From: Clostridiaceae bacterium
GTDB lineage: Bacteria; Bacillota; Clostridia; Lachnospirales; Lachnospiraceae
DNA length: 64,000 nucleotides
Reading direction: 5' to 3'
Assembly (NCBI GenBank): GCA_910575795.1
Contig: CAJTGE010000004.1
Coordinates: 162,842-226,841, forward strand
The notes below the pieces were generated by a model. That model had not been told where the DNA came from, searched no databases, and worked only from the letters and a program-made list of their open reading frames with translations. Positions within the stretch are counted from its first letter, which is position 1, and the number at the start of each line of letters is the position of its first letter. A program made the translations under genes and the position numbers. Positions 40,664 through 49,833 of the stretch are shown here, in pieces.

Positions 40664-42403
40664 ATGAACATCAAACGAGGAGATTTTTCTTCGGTACTGG
40701 AGCTCGTAAGCCATAACACGGGCATGTCCGAAGAGGAACTGTTGAATGACAGAAAAGTGTACCATATTGATGGGTTAGATAAAGCTAAGGCGATCCTGAC
40801 AGAAGCTATGGAGGCTGGGAAGACCGTCTATGTCTTTGGAGACTATGACGTGGATGGCACATGCGCAAGCGCGATTTTAAAGATCGGCATGACATCCATC
40901 GGGTACGGAGAAAAGACTATCGTGCGCCTGCCGAAGCGTTTTTCTGAGGGGTACGGGATATCAGAGAAAGCAGTCAGAGAATTTGGGAGCGGGCAGGTAC
41001 TGATCACCGTGGATAACGGGATCGCCGCCATATCCGCGATCAAAAAGGCGAAAGAAAAGGGGATGAAGGTGATCATCATCGACCACCATCTGCCATCACA
41101 GGATGAGGCAGGCAATGCGGTCATGCCTGAAGCAGACCTTATCATCGACCCGAAAGCGATCCCCGGATCGGCGGATTTCGATGGGTACTGCGGGGCAGGC
41201 CTCGCATACCGTGTCATGTGCCGCATGGTCCGTGATAAGAGGACGGCCTGGAAGATGTTGTGCCTAGCCGCAATCGCAACCATTGCGGATGTGATGCCGC
41301 TGACCGGGGAAAACCGCAGGATCGTCAAGTACGGAATCGCCAGCATGACGGACATCAACCGCACAACGAGCGGCTTATATGCCCTGCTGCTGGCTTGTGG
41401 GTGTTCTGAGTATGTAACGGAGGAGACTGTCTCCTACAAACTCGCCCCATGCCTAAACGCACCGGGCAGGCTGTTTGATTACGGCTCCTTTGACAGCTAC
41501 AAGCTCCTGGCTTATGACGGGAGCCTGGCAGACGCCAAAAAGATGGCAGAAAGGCAGCTGGAGTGGAATGAAACACGCCGTGGCTTGTCGCATAAATGGA
41601 CTACGCAGGCCATGGAGCAGGCGGATACCAGTATCCTGATGGGGAAGAAACCAGTCATTTTACACATTGACGGGATCCCGGAGGGGATTATCGGCATTGT
41701 AGCCGGACGTGTCGCAGAACACGCGAAATGCCCCTGCATCATCCTAACACAGGCGCAGGAACAGGCCGGCATGCTCAAGGGGTCGGCAAGATCCTATGGC
41801 GACGTCCATCTGTTTAACCTGATCCAGGAAGGGGCAGAGTTCCTAGCGCGTTTTGGCGGGCATAAGGAGGCTGCGGGACTCTCGCTTTATGAGAGCAACC
41901 TGGAGGCATTTCAAGAGCGTTTATACAGTGTCTATCCCAAACACTGCAAGGGTGATTCTGTGGATGACAACTGTTACTACGACATAGAAGTGGAAGGGGA
42001 TGACAATGAAACCCTGTGCAAGACTCTGGAGGATATCCAGAAATACGGCCCTTATGGCCAAGGGAACCCGCAGCCGGTTCTCTTCATCAAAGGGCTTTTA
42101 CTTACACCTTCCAGGCAAGGCTCCAGCTATTACCGCTACATGGGAGACCATTCGGTAGTGAAAATGTCATCAAAAGAGCTGGACTGCGTTGCGTTCCATG
42201 ACGTCGAACAGTTCGAGCGCATGGGTGCGCCAGCCGTCATCGATGTTATGGGTACTGCCTCCATCAACCATTACATGGGAAATTCCAGATACCGTCTCGA
42301 ATTTTCCTATATCAGCAAGAGCAATAAGATACAGCAGGGCAAACGGAGCGCCCTGGCATCCCTGATAGCCCAGAAAGCAAACGGGCGGTACGGGGAGCAG
42401 TAA
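40664..42403 (+). CDS. recJ: Single-strand-specific 5'-3' exonuclease RecJ
   Basis: 579 residues starting after AAGGAGG. The DHH phosphoesterase motifs are intact: GDYDVDGTCA near residue 60, LITVDNGIAA near 108, and the signature IIIDHHLP near 139. A DHHA1 region with the glycine-rich ARFGGHKEAAG follows near residue 400, then an OB fold. RecJ trims 5' ends during recombination and repair. Together with the RecF-like ATPase and SSB-like proteins it completes a gap-repair set on the element. The length matches chromosomal RecJ proteins of Firmicutes (about 560-800). Confidence 0.95.
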   Translation: MNIKRGDFSSVLELVSHNTGMSEEELLNDRKVYHIDGLDKAKAILTEAMEAGKTVYVFGDYDVDGTCASAILKIGMTSIGYGEKTIVRLPKRFSEGYGISEKAVREFGSGQVLITVDNGIAAISAIKKAKEKGMKVIIIDHHLPSQDEAGNAVMPEADLIIDPKAIPGSADFDGYCGAGLAYRVMCRMVRDKRTAWKMLCLAAIATIADVMPLTGENRRIVKYGIASMTDINRTTSGLYALLLACGCSEYVTEETVSYKLAPCLNAPGRLFDYGSFDSYKLLAYDGSLADAKKMAERQLEWNETRRGLSHKWTTQAMEQADTSILMGKKPVILHIDGIPEGIIGIVAGRVAEHAKCPCIILTQAQEQAGMLKGSARSYGDVHLFNLIQEGAEFLARFGGHKEAAGLSLYESNLEAFQERLYSVYPKHCKGDSVDDNCYYDIEVEGDDNETLCKTLEDIQKYGPYGQGNPQPVLFIKGLLLTPSRQGSSYYRYMGDHSVVKMSSKELDCVAFHDVEQFERMGAPAVIDVMGTASINHYMGNSRYRLEFSYISKSNKIQQGKRSALASLIAQKANGRYGEQ

Positions 42404-42442
42404 AGAAAAAGAAACTTATATATAAACCAGGAGGATCCAGCA

Positions 42443-43408
42443 ATGGCAAACGAAAAGGCCCAGAAATACGCAGGGCAGTTAATCAGCATAAAAAGAAAAA
42501 CTACGGTGTTAAGTGTGACAGACAGGCTGTCCCATGTAGATGACAGTACGGACGCGACTTACCTGGAGCTTCTGCATCCGGCGTCAGTATACCGCATGTC
42601 CATCTTGGGAGATATCCAGAAAGGACTGTCGGTCGTAGCAAATATCCGTCCAGAGGATATCAAGCTGATATGGATGCGGCTGAAGTTCGCAGAGAAAAAA
42701 CTGTTCGAGCAGGAGATGTCCCAAAAGGCCAGTACTGAGACAGAGGATAACGGGGCTATGAAGTCAGATGCTTTCACTGTCACATTTACAATGGGAAGGC
42801 TGAAAGGAAAAACTCCCGGAGGCTACCTGATGGAGACTTCTGATAAAGAAGCAGCTATAAAGGATCTGCACAGCCAGTATGATTTTCTGGCTCAGAATGT
42901 CGCTAAATACAGCGCAAACCAGAAGGTGATGGATGCCATCAAGAACGCCATCGAGTATTACGAACTGGGAGCGCTGGACAAGGAAGCGAACAATGCCGCT
43001 TCCAGTGCGGATGATATCGCTTCCGAAGTGGAGATTTACGCGCCGCCGGAGAAGACGTTCCGCAAGGACATAAAGAAATTGCCTGACGGACGTGTCTTAA
43101 CCAAATGCTACCAGATCCAGATCGCGTTCCTTCCGTCGAACAAGTACCCGTACCGGGTAACCATACAAAACCGGTATGGCATGATCGACAAGAATCCGAA
43201 TAACGGAATGGAAACAATCCGGTCCGTAGGGAGTGAACTCTCGGAATCCAGGACATATAAGATGTCGCTGTCATCAGGGGAAATGGTATCTGTGATCAGC
43301 GCCATGGAGGAAAACCTCCATTATTACAAGTCCTGTGTCTATACAGGCATGCGGACAAAGGACCAGAAACTCCAGGAGATCAATAGGAAAGCCTGGAAAC
43401 CGCAATAA
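42443..43408 (+). CDS. Hypothetical protein downstream of recJ
   Basis: 321 residues starting after CAGGAGG, 39 bp behind recJ and probably cotranscribed. It is mixed alpha/beta: an N-terminal part (LSVTDRLSHVDDSTDATYLELLHP), a middle helical part and a C-terminal beta-rich part (CYQIQIAFLPSNKYPYRVTIQNRYG). I do not recognise the family. Its place next to recJ suggests DNA metabolism. A terminator follows and closes the plus-strand block. Confidence 0.65.
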   Translation: MANEKAQKYAGQLISIKRKTTVLSVTDRLSHVDDSTDATYLELLHPASVYRMSILGDIQKGLSVVANIRPEDIKLIWMRLKFAEKKLFEQEMSQKASTETEDNGAMKSDAFTVTFTMGRLKGKTPGGYLMETSDKEAAIKDLHSQYDFLAQNVAKYSANQKVMDAIKNAIEYYELGALDKEANNAASSADDIASEVEIYAPPEKTFRKDIKKLPDGRVLTKCYQIQIAFLPSNKYPYRVTIQNRYGMIDKNPNNGMETIRSVGSELSESRTYKMSLSSGEMVSVISAMEENLHYYKSCVYTGMRTKDQKLQEINRKAWKPQ

Positions 43409-43432
43409 ATGAACCAATCATTCAATCCATAT

Positions 43433-43467
43433 AAGGGGCAGCCATGTGCATGCCTCTTATTTTTTTT
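43433..43467 (+). terminator. Intrinsic terminator closing the recJ unit
   Basis: AAGGGGCA pairs with TGCCTCTT and is followed by eight T. Confidence 0.8.
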
Positions 43468-43568
43468 GATTTTATACGCATAACCTTGAACATTTATCTG
43501 ACATTTTCTATCAGTTGTGTTTATTTGTCGCTTTATTTTTCTATCAATAGGTTGCTATTATTCCCTTA

Positions 43569-43710
43569 TGTGGATAACTTTATCCGATTTAACCTGTATT
43601 CATCCACTATGACGACTGGATGCGGTTTACAAAAAAAGTAGCTGCAACCGCCGATGGCTATGAAGATTGCTTAATATTTTCCTTCAAAAAACGTTATCCG
43701 CAAAACAAGA
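43569..43710. repeat. Cluster of DnaA-box-like sites upstream of the integration module
   Basis: TGTGGATAA (43569-43577) is a perfect DnaA box on the minus strand. It faces TTATCC (43580-43585), making the palindrome GGATAACTTTATCC. A further ACGTTATCCGCAAAAC lies at 43690. The gap 43409-43780 has no convincing gene and is A+T rich. It could be a second origin, part of the attachment region, or an operator. Confidence 0.45.
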
Positions 43711-43780
43711 ACGATAACAGGCGGCTCATTAGCATATTTTTTTCAGCGGAAACGCAAGAAAAAGAAAAGGAGATTGCCAA

Positions 43781-44161
43781 ATGGATGGAACCAGACAATG
43801 CCAGGTATATCAACTCCCTGATATTCAGGAAATCCTCAAAATCCAAAGATCAGCTGCTTACAGCTTCATCAAGAGCGCATATGAGGCTGAAGAACCATTC
43901 CGCGTCATAAAAATCGGCTCCGCATACCGGATCCCTCGCATAGAATTCGACTCATGGGTGAACGGTATGGAGACACAAACAAAGCCGGCTGTATACGATG
44001 TAAAGCAGCTTCAGGACATCCTTGGGATTGGGCGGACGGCCGCGTACAAGCTGGCCGCAAAAGCATATGAGGCCCAAAGCCCGTTCAGGGTCTTACAAAT
44101 CGGATCTTTGTACAGGATCCCACAAGGCGGCTTTGACAGATGGCTAAGCGGGAAAAATTAG
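43781..44161 (+). CDS. Excisionase-like protein with two helix-turn-helix units
   Basis: 126 residues; the start follows AAAGGAGA. Two tandem units of about 60 residues share the excisionase/MerR-like pattern: LPDIQEILKIQRSAAYSFIKSAYEAEEPFRVIKIG with YRIPRIEFDSWV, and VKQLQDILGIGRTAAYKLAAKAYEAQSPFRVLQIG with YRIPQGGFDRWL. Single units of this kind are common as recombination directionality factors beside integrases. A fused pair could bind two adjacent sites. The integrase genes follow in the same direction. Confidence 0.8.
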   Translation: MDGTRQCQVYQLPDIQEILKIQRSAAYSFIKSAYEAEEPFRVIKIGSAYRIPRIEFDSWVNGMETQTKPAVYDVKQLQDILGIGRTAAYKLAAKAYEAQSPFRVLQIGSLYRIPQGGFDRWLSGKN

Positions 44162-44238
44162 AGAAAAATATAGAGCCACATGCAAAAATATGGTATGATG
44201 ATACCGTTCATTTACATGGCGGCTCAAAAGGAGCAGAC

Positions 44239-45513
44239 ATGAAAGAGAAAAAGACAGAAAGCCCGGTATTCTACGACCAGGCGGACGAATTATGGCATTA
44301 TCACAAAAAATACCTGACAACCGATTCACAAATCACATTCCGGATCAGTAAGGAGGGATATAACACACCGGAAGAAGCAATGCGTTTCTATCTCCAGGAT
44401 TCTGAAATCTTTTCAGAAAAAATGGAAGCTTTAAAAAACAAACAGCCCAGGAATACGGATTTCCGCCAGGAACTGGTAAACTGGTACCACAATATCCATC
44501 TGGCCACAGTCAGCGGTTCTACCGTTATCACATCCTCCTATGTGCTTTACCATTTCATCCTGCCAAATCTTGGGATGCTTGGGGATAAAAAACTGGATCA
44601 GGTTATGGCAAAGGATCTTAATAAGCTGATCCAGTCCATGGATCAATGCTGTGATACCGCAAAGGCCCAGACATACAAATTTTTGAATGTTTTCTTTAAG
44701 GAAATACTTCTGGATCGGAAGATACGGGCTAATCCAATGGAACTTGTGACACCGTACTATTTTAGTAATGCCCAAAAAGAAGTTCCTGCTTATACGAAAA
44801 AGGAGATTGCGACACTCCTTTCCTACGCGAAGAACACCACGCATTTCTTTGAAATTTATTTAATGCTTCTTGGCCTGCGGCTTGGAGAAATACGGGGACT
44901 TAAGGAAACTGATTTTAACAAGAGAGAAAAAACACTCCACATTAGAAGGCAGCTTGTCAGGCAGGATGAAGTGGTTTATTCTGCAGATGGGAACATCAGC
45001 GTAAAGAAAGTGGGAGTAACAGTCAAAGCTCCAAAGACTGAAAGCAGCAACCGAATCATCCGGGTTCCCAGCATAACTTTTGACCTGCTTACACAACGGG
45101 AAAATGAAATTAACAATACGCAAAAAAAGAGGACAGAAAAAGAACAAGAATGGAATGACACATTTGCATCTTACATCTGCCGTTCGGATACTGGGAAGAT
45201 TAAATCGGAAAAGACTTTGACGAATGCCTTAAAAAGGATATGTACTTCCGCTAAACTTCCAATCGTAAGCCCACATGACCTCAGGCATATTACGGCAACA
45301 CTGATGTTTGAATACGCGCTCAGCGGGGCATCAAGCCCTTCTGACGATATCTTGGAAAAAGTATCCAAATATCTAGGCCATTCATCTACAAATGTCACAT
45401 TTGATATTTATATGAATTATGTGCGGAGCTTAAGCCGGGTCCGCCGGGTATCCGAAAATCTCATCGATCCTTTCAATGCGTTATCGAAATTGAAAGGAGC
45501 GGTCGCCCAATGA
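44239..45513 (+). CDS. Tyrosine recombinase (integrase), first of a pair
   Basis: 424 residues from the ATG after AAAAGGAG; an earlier ATG overlaps the excisionase gene and lacks a ribosome site. The N-terminal arm-binding and SAM-like core-binding regions are present. The catalytic domain shows the first Arg in LGLRLGEIRGL near residue 217, HDLRH near 351, and the LGHSST with terminal Tyr in TFDIYMNY near 398. The next recombinase overlaps it by ATGA. Two recombinases in one operon suggest that they act together, as TnpA and TnpB do in Tn554-type elements, or that the second has a regulatory role. Confidence 0.92.
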   Translation: MKEKKTESPVFYDQADELWHYHKKYLTTDSQITFRISKEGYNTPEEAMRFYLQDSEIFSEKMEALKNKQPRNTDFRQELVNWYHNIHLATVSGSTVITSSYVLYHFILPNLGMLGDKKLDQVMAKDLNKLIQSMDQCCDTAKAQTYKFLNVFFKEILLDRKIRANPMELVTPYYFSNAQKEVPAYTKKEIATLLSYAKNTTHFFEIYLMLLGLRLGEIRGLKETDFNKREKTLHIRRQLVRQDEVVYSADGNISVKKVGVTVKAPKTESSNRIIRVPSITFDLLTQRENEINNTQKKRTEKEQEWNDTFASYICRSDTGKIKSEKTLTNALKRICTSAKLPIVSPHDLRHITATLMFEYALSGASSPSDDILEKVSKYLGHSSTNVTFDIYMNYVRSLSRVRRVSENLIDPFNALSKLKGAVAQ

Positions 45514-46967
45514 AACGGAAAGAACTGGAGTATCCGCCCAAGAACCCTGATCTCTTCCGTGGAGAAATTGCAAGCTGGAAGTTTCGGGAAAACATTACCT
45601 TTGCGCACAAACGGTATAGCATCCGATTCCGGATCACCTTCGCTGATGGAACAACAATCAGCAAAGAACACGGTGGCTTTAAGACAAAGCAGGAAGCCTT
45701 GGAACAAAAGAACGAACTGATCACTCTTTTGTCAAACCATCAATATGTGCCTTACAGGATTACGGTTAAACAATTTTTCGATCATTGGCTTTATTATTAC
45801 ATGATCGATGACCGGAAAATCGCTTATGGAACCTACATGTCTTACCGGAACGTTATCTATAATTACCTTGTTCCAAAAATCGGAGATATGAAACTGGATA
45901 CAGTTGACCGGGGAGTTCTTCTTGACGTGTTGGATTTGTTTCCATCTGATCCATTATTAAATATGGCATATGCTGTATTAGGTGCATCTTTCAGATATGC
46001 CAAAAAAACAAACCTGATCTACAAAAACCATGCAGAGGCTGCCATTCTTATAAAACGGAAACTTCGGAGGAAGGAAATAAACAACAAAGCTGCTGCGGCT
46101 GATTCCCCTTTGGAGATTATAACATCCAAACGAAAATATTTCCTTAACGAGGAGGAAATATGCCGCCTGCTTTATTTGACAAAGACGCAGTTCCCGGACT
46201 TTTATCTGGCGGTTCTGCTTGCTTGTACGACTGGATGCCGGATCAGCGAACTGATCGCGCTCCGTTTCTGTGATGTTGACTACCGAAAGAAAGAACTAAC
46301 TGTAGACGGGCAGATCGGGAGACCAATTGATATCTCCGATATCCCATATGGTGACAGGGTCTACCAAAGGGTTCCTCCTAAAACCCATGCAGGAACCAGA
46401 ACGATCCCTATTCCCGATTTTGTGCTGGACGAAATTGCTGTCACGAGGGAAAACTACCTCAAAAAGTTTGGGGAACACTATGATGACTGTTATCAAGGAT
46501 TTCTTTGTCCAAGCCCGACAGGAGGGGCAAGTAACCGTGGTATATACAAGAAATATTTTAATGTGCTTAAGGAACAGATGAATATGCCAAAGGACTTTCA
46601 CTGGCATGATCTAAGGCACTCATTCGCAACGGTTATGGAAAAGAACCATGTGAACCTGAAAGAACTTTCTGAAGTTATGGGGCATCATTCCAGCGATTTT
46701 ACACTTGGAACGTATGTGGTGAAAGAACAGCCTATCTATGAAGGGATAGGTGAATATCTGGATATTATCGAGCGTGCCGCGCAAGAAAGCTATCTATCCA
46801 GGGCATCCCCTGTTAAGCCGCAGATTATGGAATATCCTGGGGATCCATCTTTTTTTACGCAGCTTCTTGAACAAGCAAGGGCACCAGGTAGTCAAGGAGA
46901 GGACAGCCCGGAGGACGAAAAATCTCTTGCCACACACACGAAAATACCGTATAATTATGCGGAGTGA
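45510..46967 (+). CDS. Tyrosine recombinase (integrase), second of a pair
   Basis: 485 residues, beginning in the ATGA that ends the first recombinase. An N-terminal arm domain (ITFAHKRYSIRFRITFADGTTISK) and a core-binding domain (VKQFFDHWLYYYM) precede the catalytic domain: CTTGCRISELIALRF near residue 240, WHDLRHSFAT near 368, and MGHHSSDFTLGTYV with the Tyr near 403. The acidic C-terminal tail is unusual. This is the last gene of the element; chromosomal genes start 285 bp further on. The pair differs clearly in sequence, so it is not a recent duplication. Confidence 0.92.
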   Translation: MKRKELEYPPKNPDLFRGEIASWKFRENITFAHKRYSIRFRITFADGTTISKEHGGFKTKQEALEQKNELITLLSNHQYVPYRITVKQFFDHWLYYYMIDDRKIAYGTYMSYRNVIYNYLVPKIGDMKLDTVDRGVLLDVLDLFPSDPLLNMAYAVLGASFRYAKKTNLIYKNHAEAAILIKRKLRRKEINNKAAAADSPLEIITSKRKYFLNEEEICRLLYLTKTQFPDFYLAVLLACTTGCRISELIALRFCDVDYRKKELTVDGQIGRPIDISDIPYGDRVYQRVPPKTHAGTRTIPIPDFVLDEIAVTRENYLKKFGEHYDDCYQGFLCPSPTGGASNRGIYKKYFNVLKEQMNMPKDFHWHDLRHSFATVMEKNHVNLKELSEVMGHHSSDFTLGTYVVKEQPIYEGIGEYLDIIERAAQESYLSRASPVKPQIMEYPGDPSFFTQLLEQARAPGSQGEDSPEDEKSLATHTKIPYNYAE

Positions 46968-47252
46968 TATTTTGTACGAAATGAGGCTAAAAAATCCGTT
47001 TTATGCTGTTTTGTGCGGGTTCCTGTTATATTGGCTTAAATTTTCCATATCTCACCAAAAAATGAAATTGTTGTAATTCAAATAGCCGTGTCCTTGTCAA
47101 ACGGACATCTTAAGGAAAAGAACCAAAAACAGGCAAAAAGAAACATTTCATTTTTTGCATAAAAGGATGGTAAAACAAGGAAAACAAGTTACAGTGACCG
47201 GCCTTGCCGTGTTCATCAAAAAGCCCATAAAATCAAGGAAAAAGAGGCAGTC
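46968..47252. other. Element/chromosome junction, attachment site not resolved
   Basis: This gap divides the integrase operon from conserved chromosomal genes, so the right attachment site should lie in or near it. It is A-rich, has no tRNA, and the partner repeat is outside the window. I see no convincing terminator or gene. Confidence 0.55.
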
Positions 47253-49121
47253 ATGAGAAAATTAGCGTTAAGTGATGAGATATTATTATCGGTACAGCAG
47301 CCTGCCAGATACATCGGCGGCGAAGTCAATATGTGTGTCAAAGATCCGTCTCAGGTGGACATTCGTTTTGCTATGTGTTTCCCGGACGTATATGAGATCG
47401 GCATGTCCCATCTGGGCATTCAGATCCTGTACGATATGTTCAACCGCCGGGAGGACGTCTGGTGCGAGCGCGTCTATTCGCCGTGGCCGGATCTGGACAG
47501 GCTCATGCGGGAAAACAGGATCCCGCTGTTTGCGCTGGAGAGCCAGGATCCGATTCGGGCGTTCGACTTTTTGGGAATCACGCTGCAGTATGAGATGTGC
47601 TACACGAATATCCTGCAGATTCTGGAGCTGTCCGGGATTCCCCTGCATGCTGACGAGCGGACGGATGAGGATCCGATCGTGATCGGGGGAGGCCCCTGCG
47701 CCTATAATCCTGAGCCGATCGCTCCGTTTTTTGATCTGTTCTATATCGGTGAGGGCGAGGTGGTCTATTTTGAGCTCCTGGACCGCTATAAGAAGGTCAG
47801 AAAGCGCGGCGGCAGCCGGCGGGAGTTTTTGGAGGCCGCGGCCGGGATACCCGGCATCTATGCGCCTTCTTTTTACGAGATATCCTACCAGGCGGACGGG
47901 ACGATTGCGGCTATGACGCCGGTTAATCCGCACGCGCCTGCCCGGGTGGCCAGGCAGCTCGTCATGGACATGGATTCAGCGTGTTATCCGGAAAAACCGG
48001 TCGTTCCCTTCCTGCGCGCCACCCAGGACCGGATGGTTCTTGAGATCATGCGAGGGTGTATCCGCGGCTGCCGTTTCTGCCAGGCCGGCATGATTTACCG
48101 TCCGGTGCGGGAGAGAAGCGCGGAGGAATTAAAGCGCCTGGCCCGCGCCATGCTTGCCAGTACGGGCCATGAGGAGATTTCCTTAAGCTCCTTAAGCTCC
48201 AGCGATTACAGGGAGCTTGCGGATATCGTAAATTTCCTTATCCGGGAGTTCGGGAAAACGGGTGTGAATGTGTCGCTCCCGTCCCTGCGCATCGACGCCT
48301 TTTCGCTGGATGTCATGAGTAAGGTGCAGGATGTAAAAAAGAGCAGCTTAACCTTTGCGCCCGAGGCGGGTTCCCAGAGGCTGCGCGATGTGATCAATAA
48401 GGGCCTGACAGAGGAGGACATCCTGCGCGGCTCGGCCCAGGCGTTTGAGGGCGGCTGGAACCGCGTCAAGCTCTATTTCATGCTGGGCCTTCCCACAGAG
48501 ACAGAAGAAGACATTGAGGGTATCGCCGAACTGTCTGAAAAAGTGGCGGAGGTTTACTATGACACGGTTCCAAAGGAGCAGCGCCACGGCCGTGTGCAGG
48601 TCACGGCCAGCACCTCCTTTTTCGTGCCAAAGCCCTTTACGCCCTTCCAGTGGGCCAGGATGTGCACCAAAGAGGAGTTTCTCAGCCGGGCCGGCATGGT
48701 CAGCCGGAAAATGAAAGAGATGTTAAACCGCAAAAGCCTGCGCTACAACTGGCATGAGGCCGATCTGACGGTGCTGGAGGGCGTTCTCGCCCGGGGAGAC
48801 CGCCGCGTGGCCCCGGTGATTGAGGCCGCATACCGGGCCGGCGCGCGGTTTGATTCCTGGTCCGAACATTTCCGCAATGAGCTCTGGATGGACGCCTTTG
48901 CCTCCTGCGGCGTGGATCCCGATTTCTACACAGTGCGCGAGCGCAGCCTGGACGAATGCCTGCCATGGGATTTTATTGAGACCGGAGTGACAAACGAATT
49001 TTTAAAGAGAGAATGGAAGCGGGCGCTTTTAGAGATTGTAACGCCGAACTGCCGGGCAGAGTGCTCCGGCTGCGGGGCCCGGGCCTTTGGAGGGGGCGTC
49101 TGTTATGAAAATCAGAATTAA
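47253..49121 (+). CDS. Radical SAM protein, TIGR03960 family
   Basis: 622 residues. An N-terminal B12-binding-like region (about 25-180) is followed by the radical SAM core with the 4Fe-4S ligands in GCIRGCRFCQAG near residue 270, and LPSLRIDAFSL and KLYFMLGLPTETEEDI further on. The C-terminus carries a Cys-rich patch (CRAECSGCGARAFGG). The family is conserved in Clostridia directly before the DUF2344 protein, as here, and may modify RNA or protein; the substrate is not established. The start follows AGAGG. It is the first gene to the right of the element, so insertion may have changed its promoter. Confidence 0.92.
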   Translation: MRKLALSDEILLSVQQPARYIGGEVNMCVKDPSQVDIRFAMCFPDVYEIGMSHLGIQILYDMFNRREDVWCERVYSPWPDLDRLMRENRIPLFALESQDPIRAFDFLGITLQYEMCYTNILQILELSGIPLHADERTDEDPIVIGGGPCAYNPEPIAPFFDLFYIGEGEVVYFELLDRYKKVRKRGGSRREFLEAAAGIPGIYAPSFYEISYQADGTIAAMTPVNPHAPARVARQLVMDMDSACYPEKPVVPFLRATQDRMVLEIMRGCIRGCRFCQAGMIYRPVRERSAEELKRLARAMLASTGHEEISLSSLSSSDYRELADIVNFLIREFGKTGVNVSLPSLRIDAFSLDVMSKVQDVKKSSLTFAPEAGSQRLRDVINKGLTEEDILRGSAQAFEGGWNRVKLYFMLGLPTETEEDIEGIAELSEKVAEVYYDTVPKEQRHGRVQVTASTSFFVPKPFTPFQWARMCTKEEFLSRAGMVSRKMKEMLNRKSLRYNWHEADLTVLEGVLARGDRRVAPVIEAAYRAGARFDSWSEHFRNELWMDAFASCGVDPDFYTVRERSLDECLPWDFIETGVTNEFLKREWKRALLEIVTPNCRAECSGCGARAFGGGVCYENQN

Positions 49122-49833
49122 ATTCAGCAAGCAGGGCCCGGTCCGCTTTATCGGGCACCTGGATGTGATGCGCTATTTTCAGAAGGCCGTCCGCCGCGCG
49201 GGTATCGATATCCGCTACAGCGAGGGCTTCAGCCCGCACCAGATCATGTCCTTTGCCGCGCCCTTAAGCGTGGGCCTTGTCAGCAACGGCGAATATATGG
49301 ATATCGAGACACATTCCGCCATGCCGCCAGGGCAGATGGCAGACGCGCTCAACGCCTGCGGCGCGGAAGGGATCCGCGTGCTGAGCTGCCGCGTCCTGAA
49401 AGATTCGGCCAAAAACGCCATGTCCCAGGTGGCGGCCGCGGATTATACATTCTGGTTTAAGGAAGGCCGCGGGCCAGAGAGCGCGAAGGAGAGGACGGAC
49501 TTTTATGAGGAATTCTGCGCATTCTGCGCCCGCCCTGTGATCGAGATCACAAAGCAGGCCAAAAAGGGAGAAAAAACCGTTGACATAAAGCCCTTTATTT
49601 ATACGGTGTCCCGCATAGAGAACGGCGTTTTCATGAGGCTCTCCGCCGGAAGCGCGGCCAATGTAAAGCCCGAGCAGGCGCTGGCCGCCTTTTATGCGTC
49701 AAAGGGCATGGAATACCCTCCGTTTGCATTCCAGATCCAGCGCGAGGAGCTGTACGCCGACGCGGGGAACGACGGCGCGCACTGCTTTATCCCGCTGGAG
49801 GAATACGGGACAGAAGGGTGGGAGGCGTCTTGA
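49105..49833 (+). CDS. TIGR03936/DUF2344 family protein
   Basis: 242 residues starting inside the end of the radical SAM gene (17-bp overlap), with GGAGGGGG upstream. MKIRIKFSKQGPVRFIGHLD and YSEGFSPHQIMSFAAPL are the family's N-terminal hallmarks. It is nearly always paired with TIGR03960 and may act on the same unknown substrate. It overlaps the RNase G gene by four bases. Confidence 0.92.
   Translation: MKIRIKFSKQGPVRFIGHLDVMRYFQKAVRRAGIDIRYSEGFSPHQIMSFAAPLSVGLVSNGEYMDIETHSAMPPGQMADALNACGAEGIRVLSCRVLKDSAKNAMSQVAAADYTFWFKEGRGPESAKERTDFYEEFCAFCARPVIEITKQAKKGEKTVDIKPFIYTVSRIENGVFMRLSAGSAANVKPEQALAAFYASKGMEYPPFAFQIQREELYADAGNDGAHCFIPLEEYGTEGWEAS

Noticed and set aside
43620..43910. 96-codon frame overlapping the excisionase gene
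   Set aside because: No ribosome site, unlikely composition, and the overlapping frame is a clear double-HTH protein.
46750..47076. 108-codon frame across the element junction
   Set aside because: Mostly inside the second recombinase gene in another frame and without a start signal; the hydrophobic end is probably chance.
46968..47252. tRNA or tmRNA as integration target
   Set aside because: No cloverleaf arms or T-loop sequence could be found in the gap.
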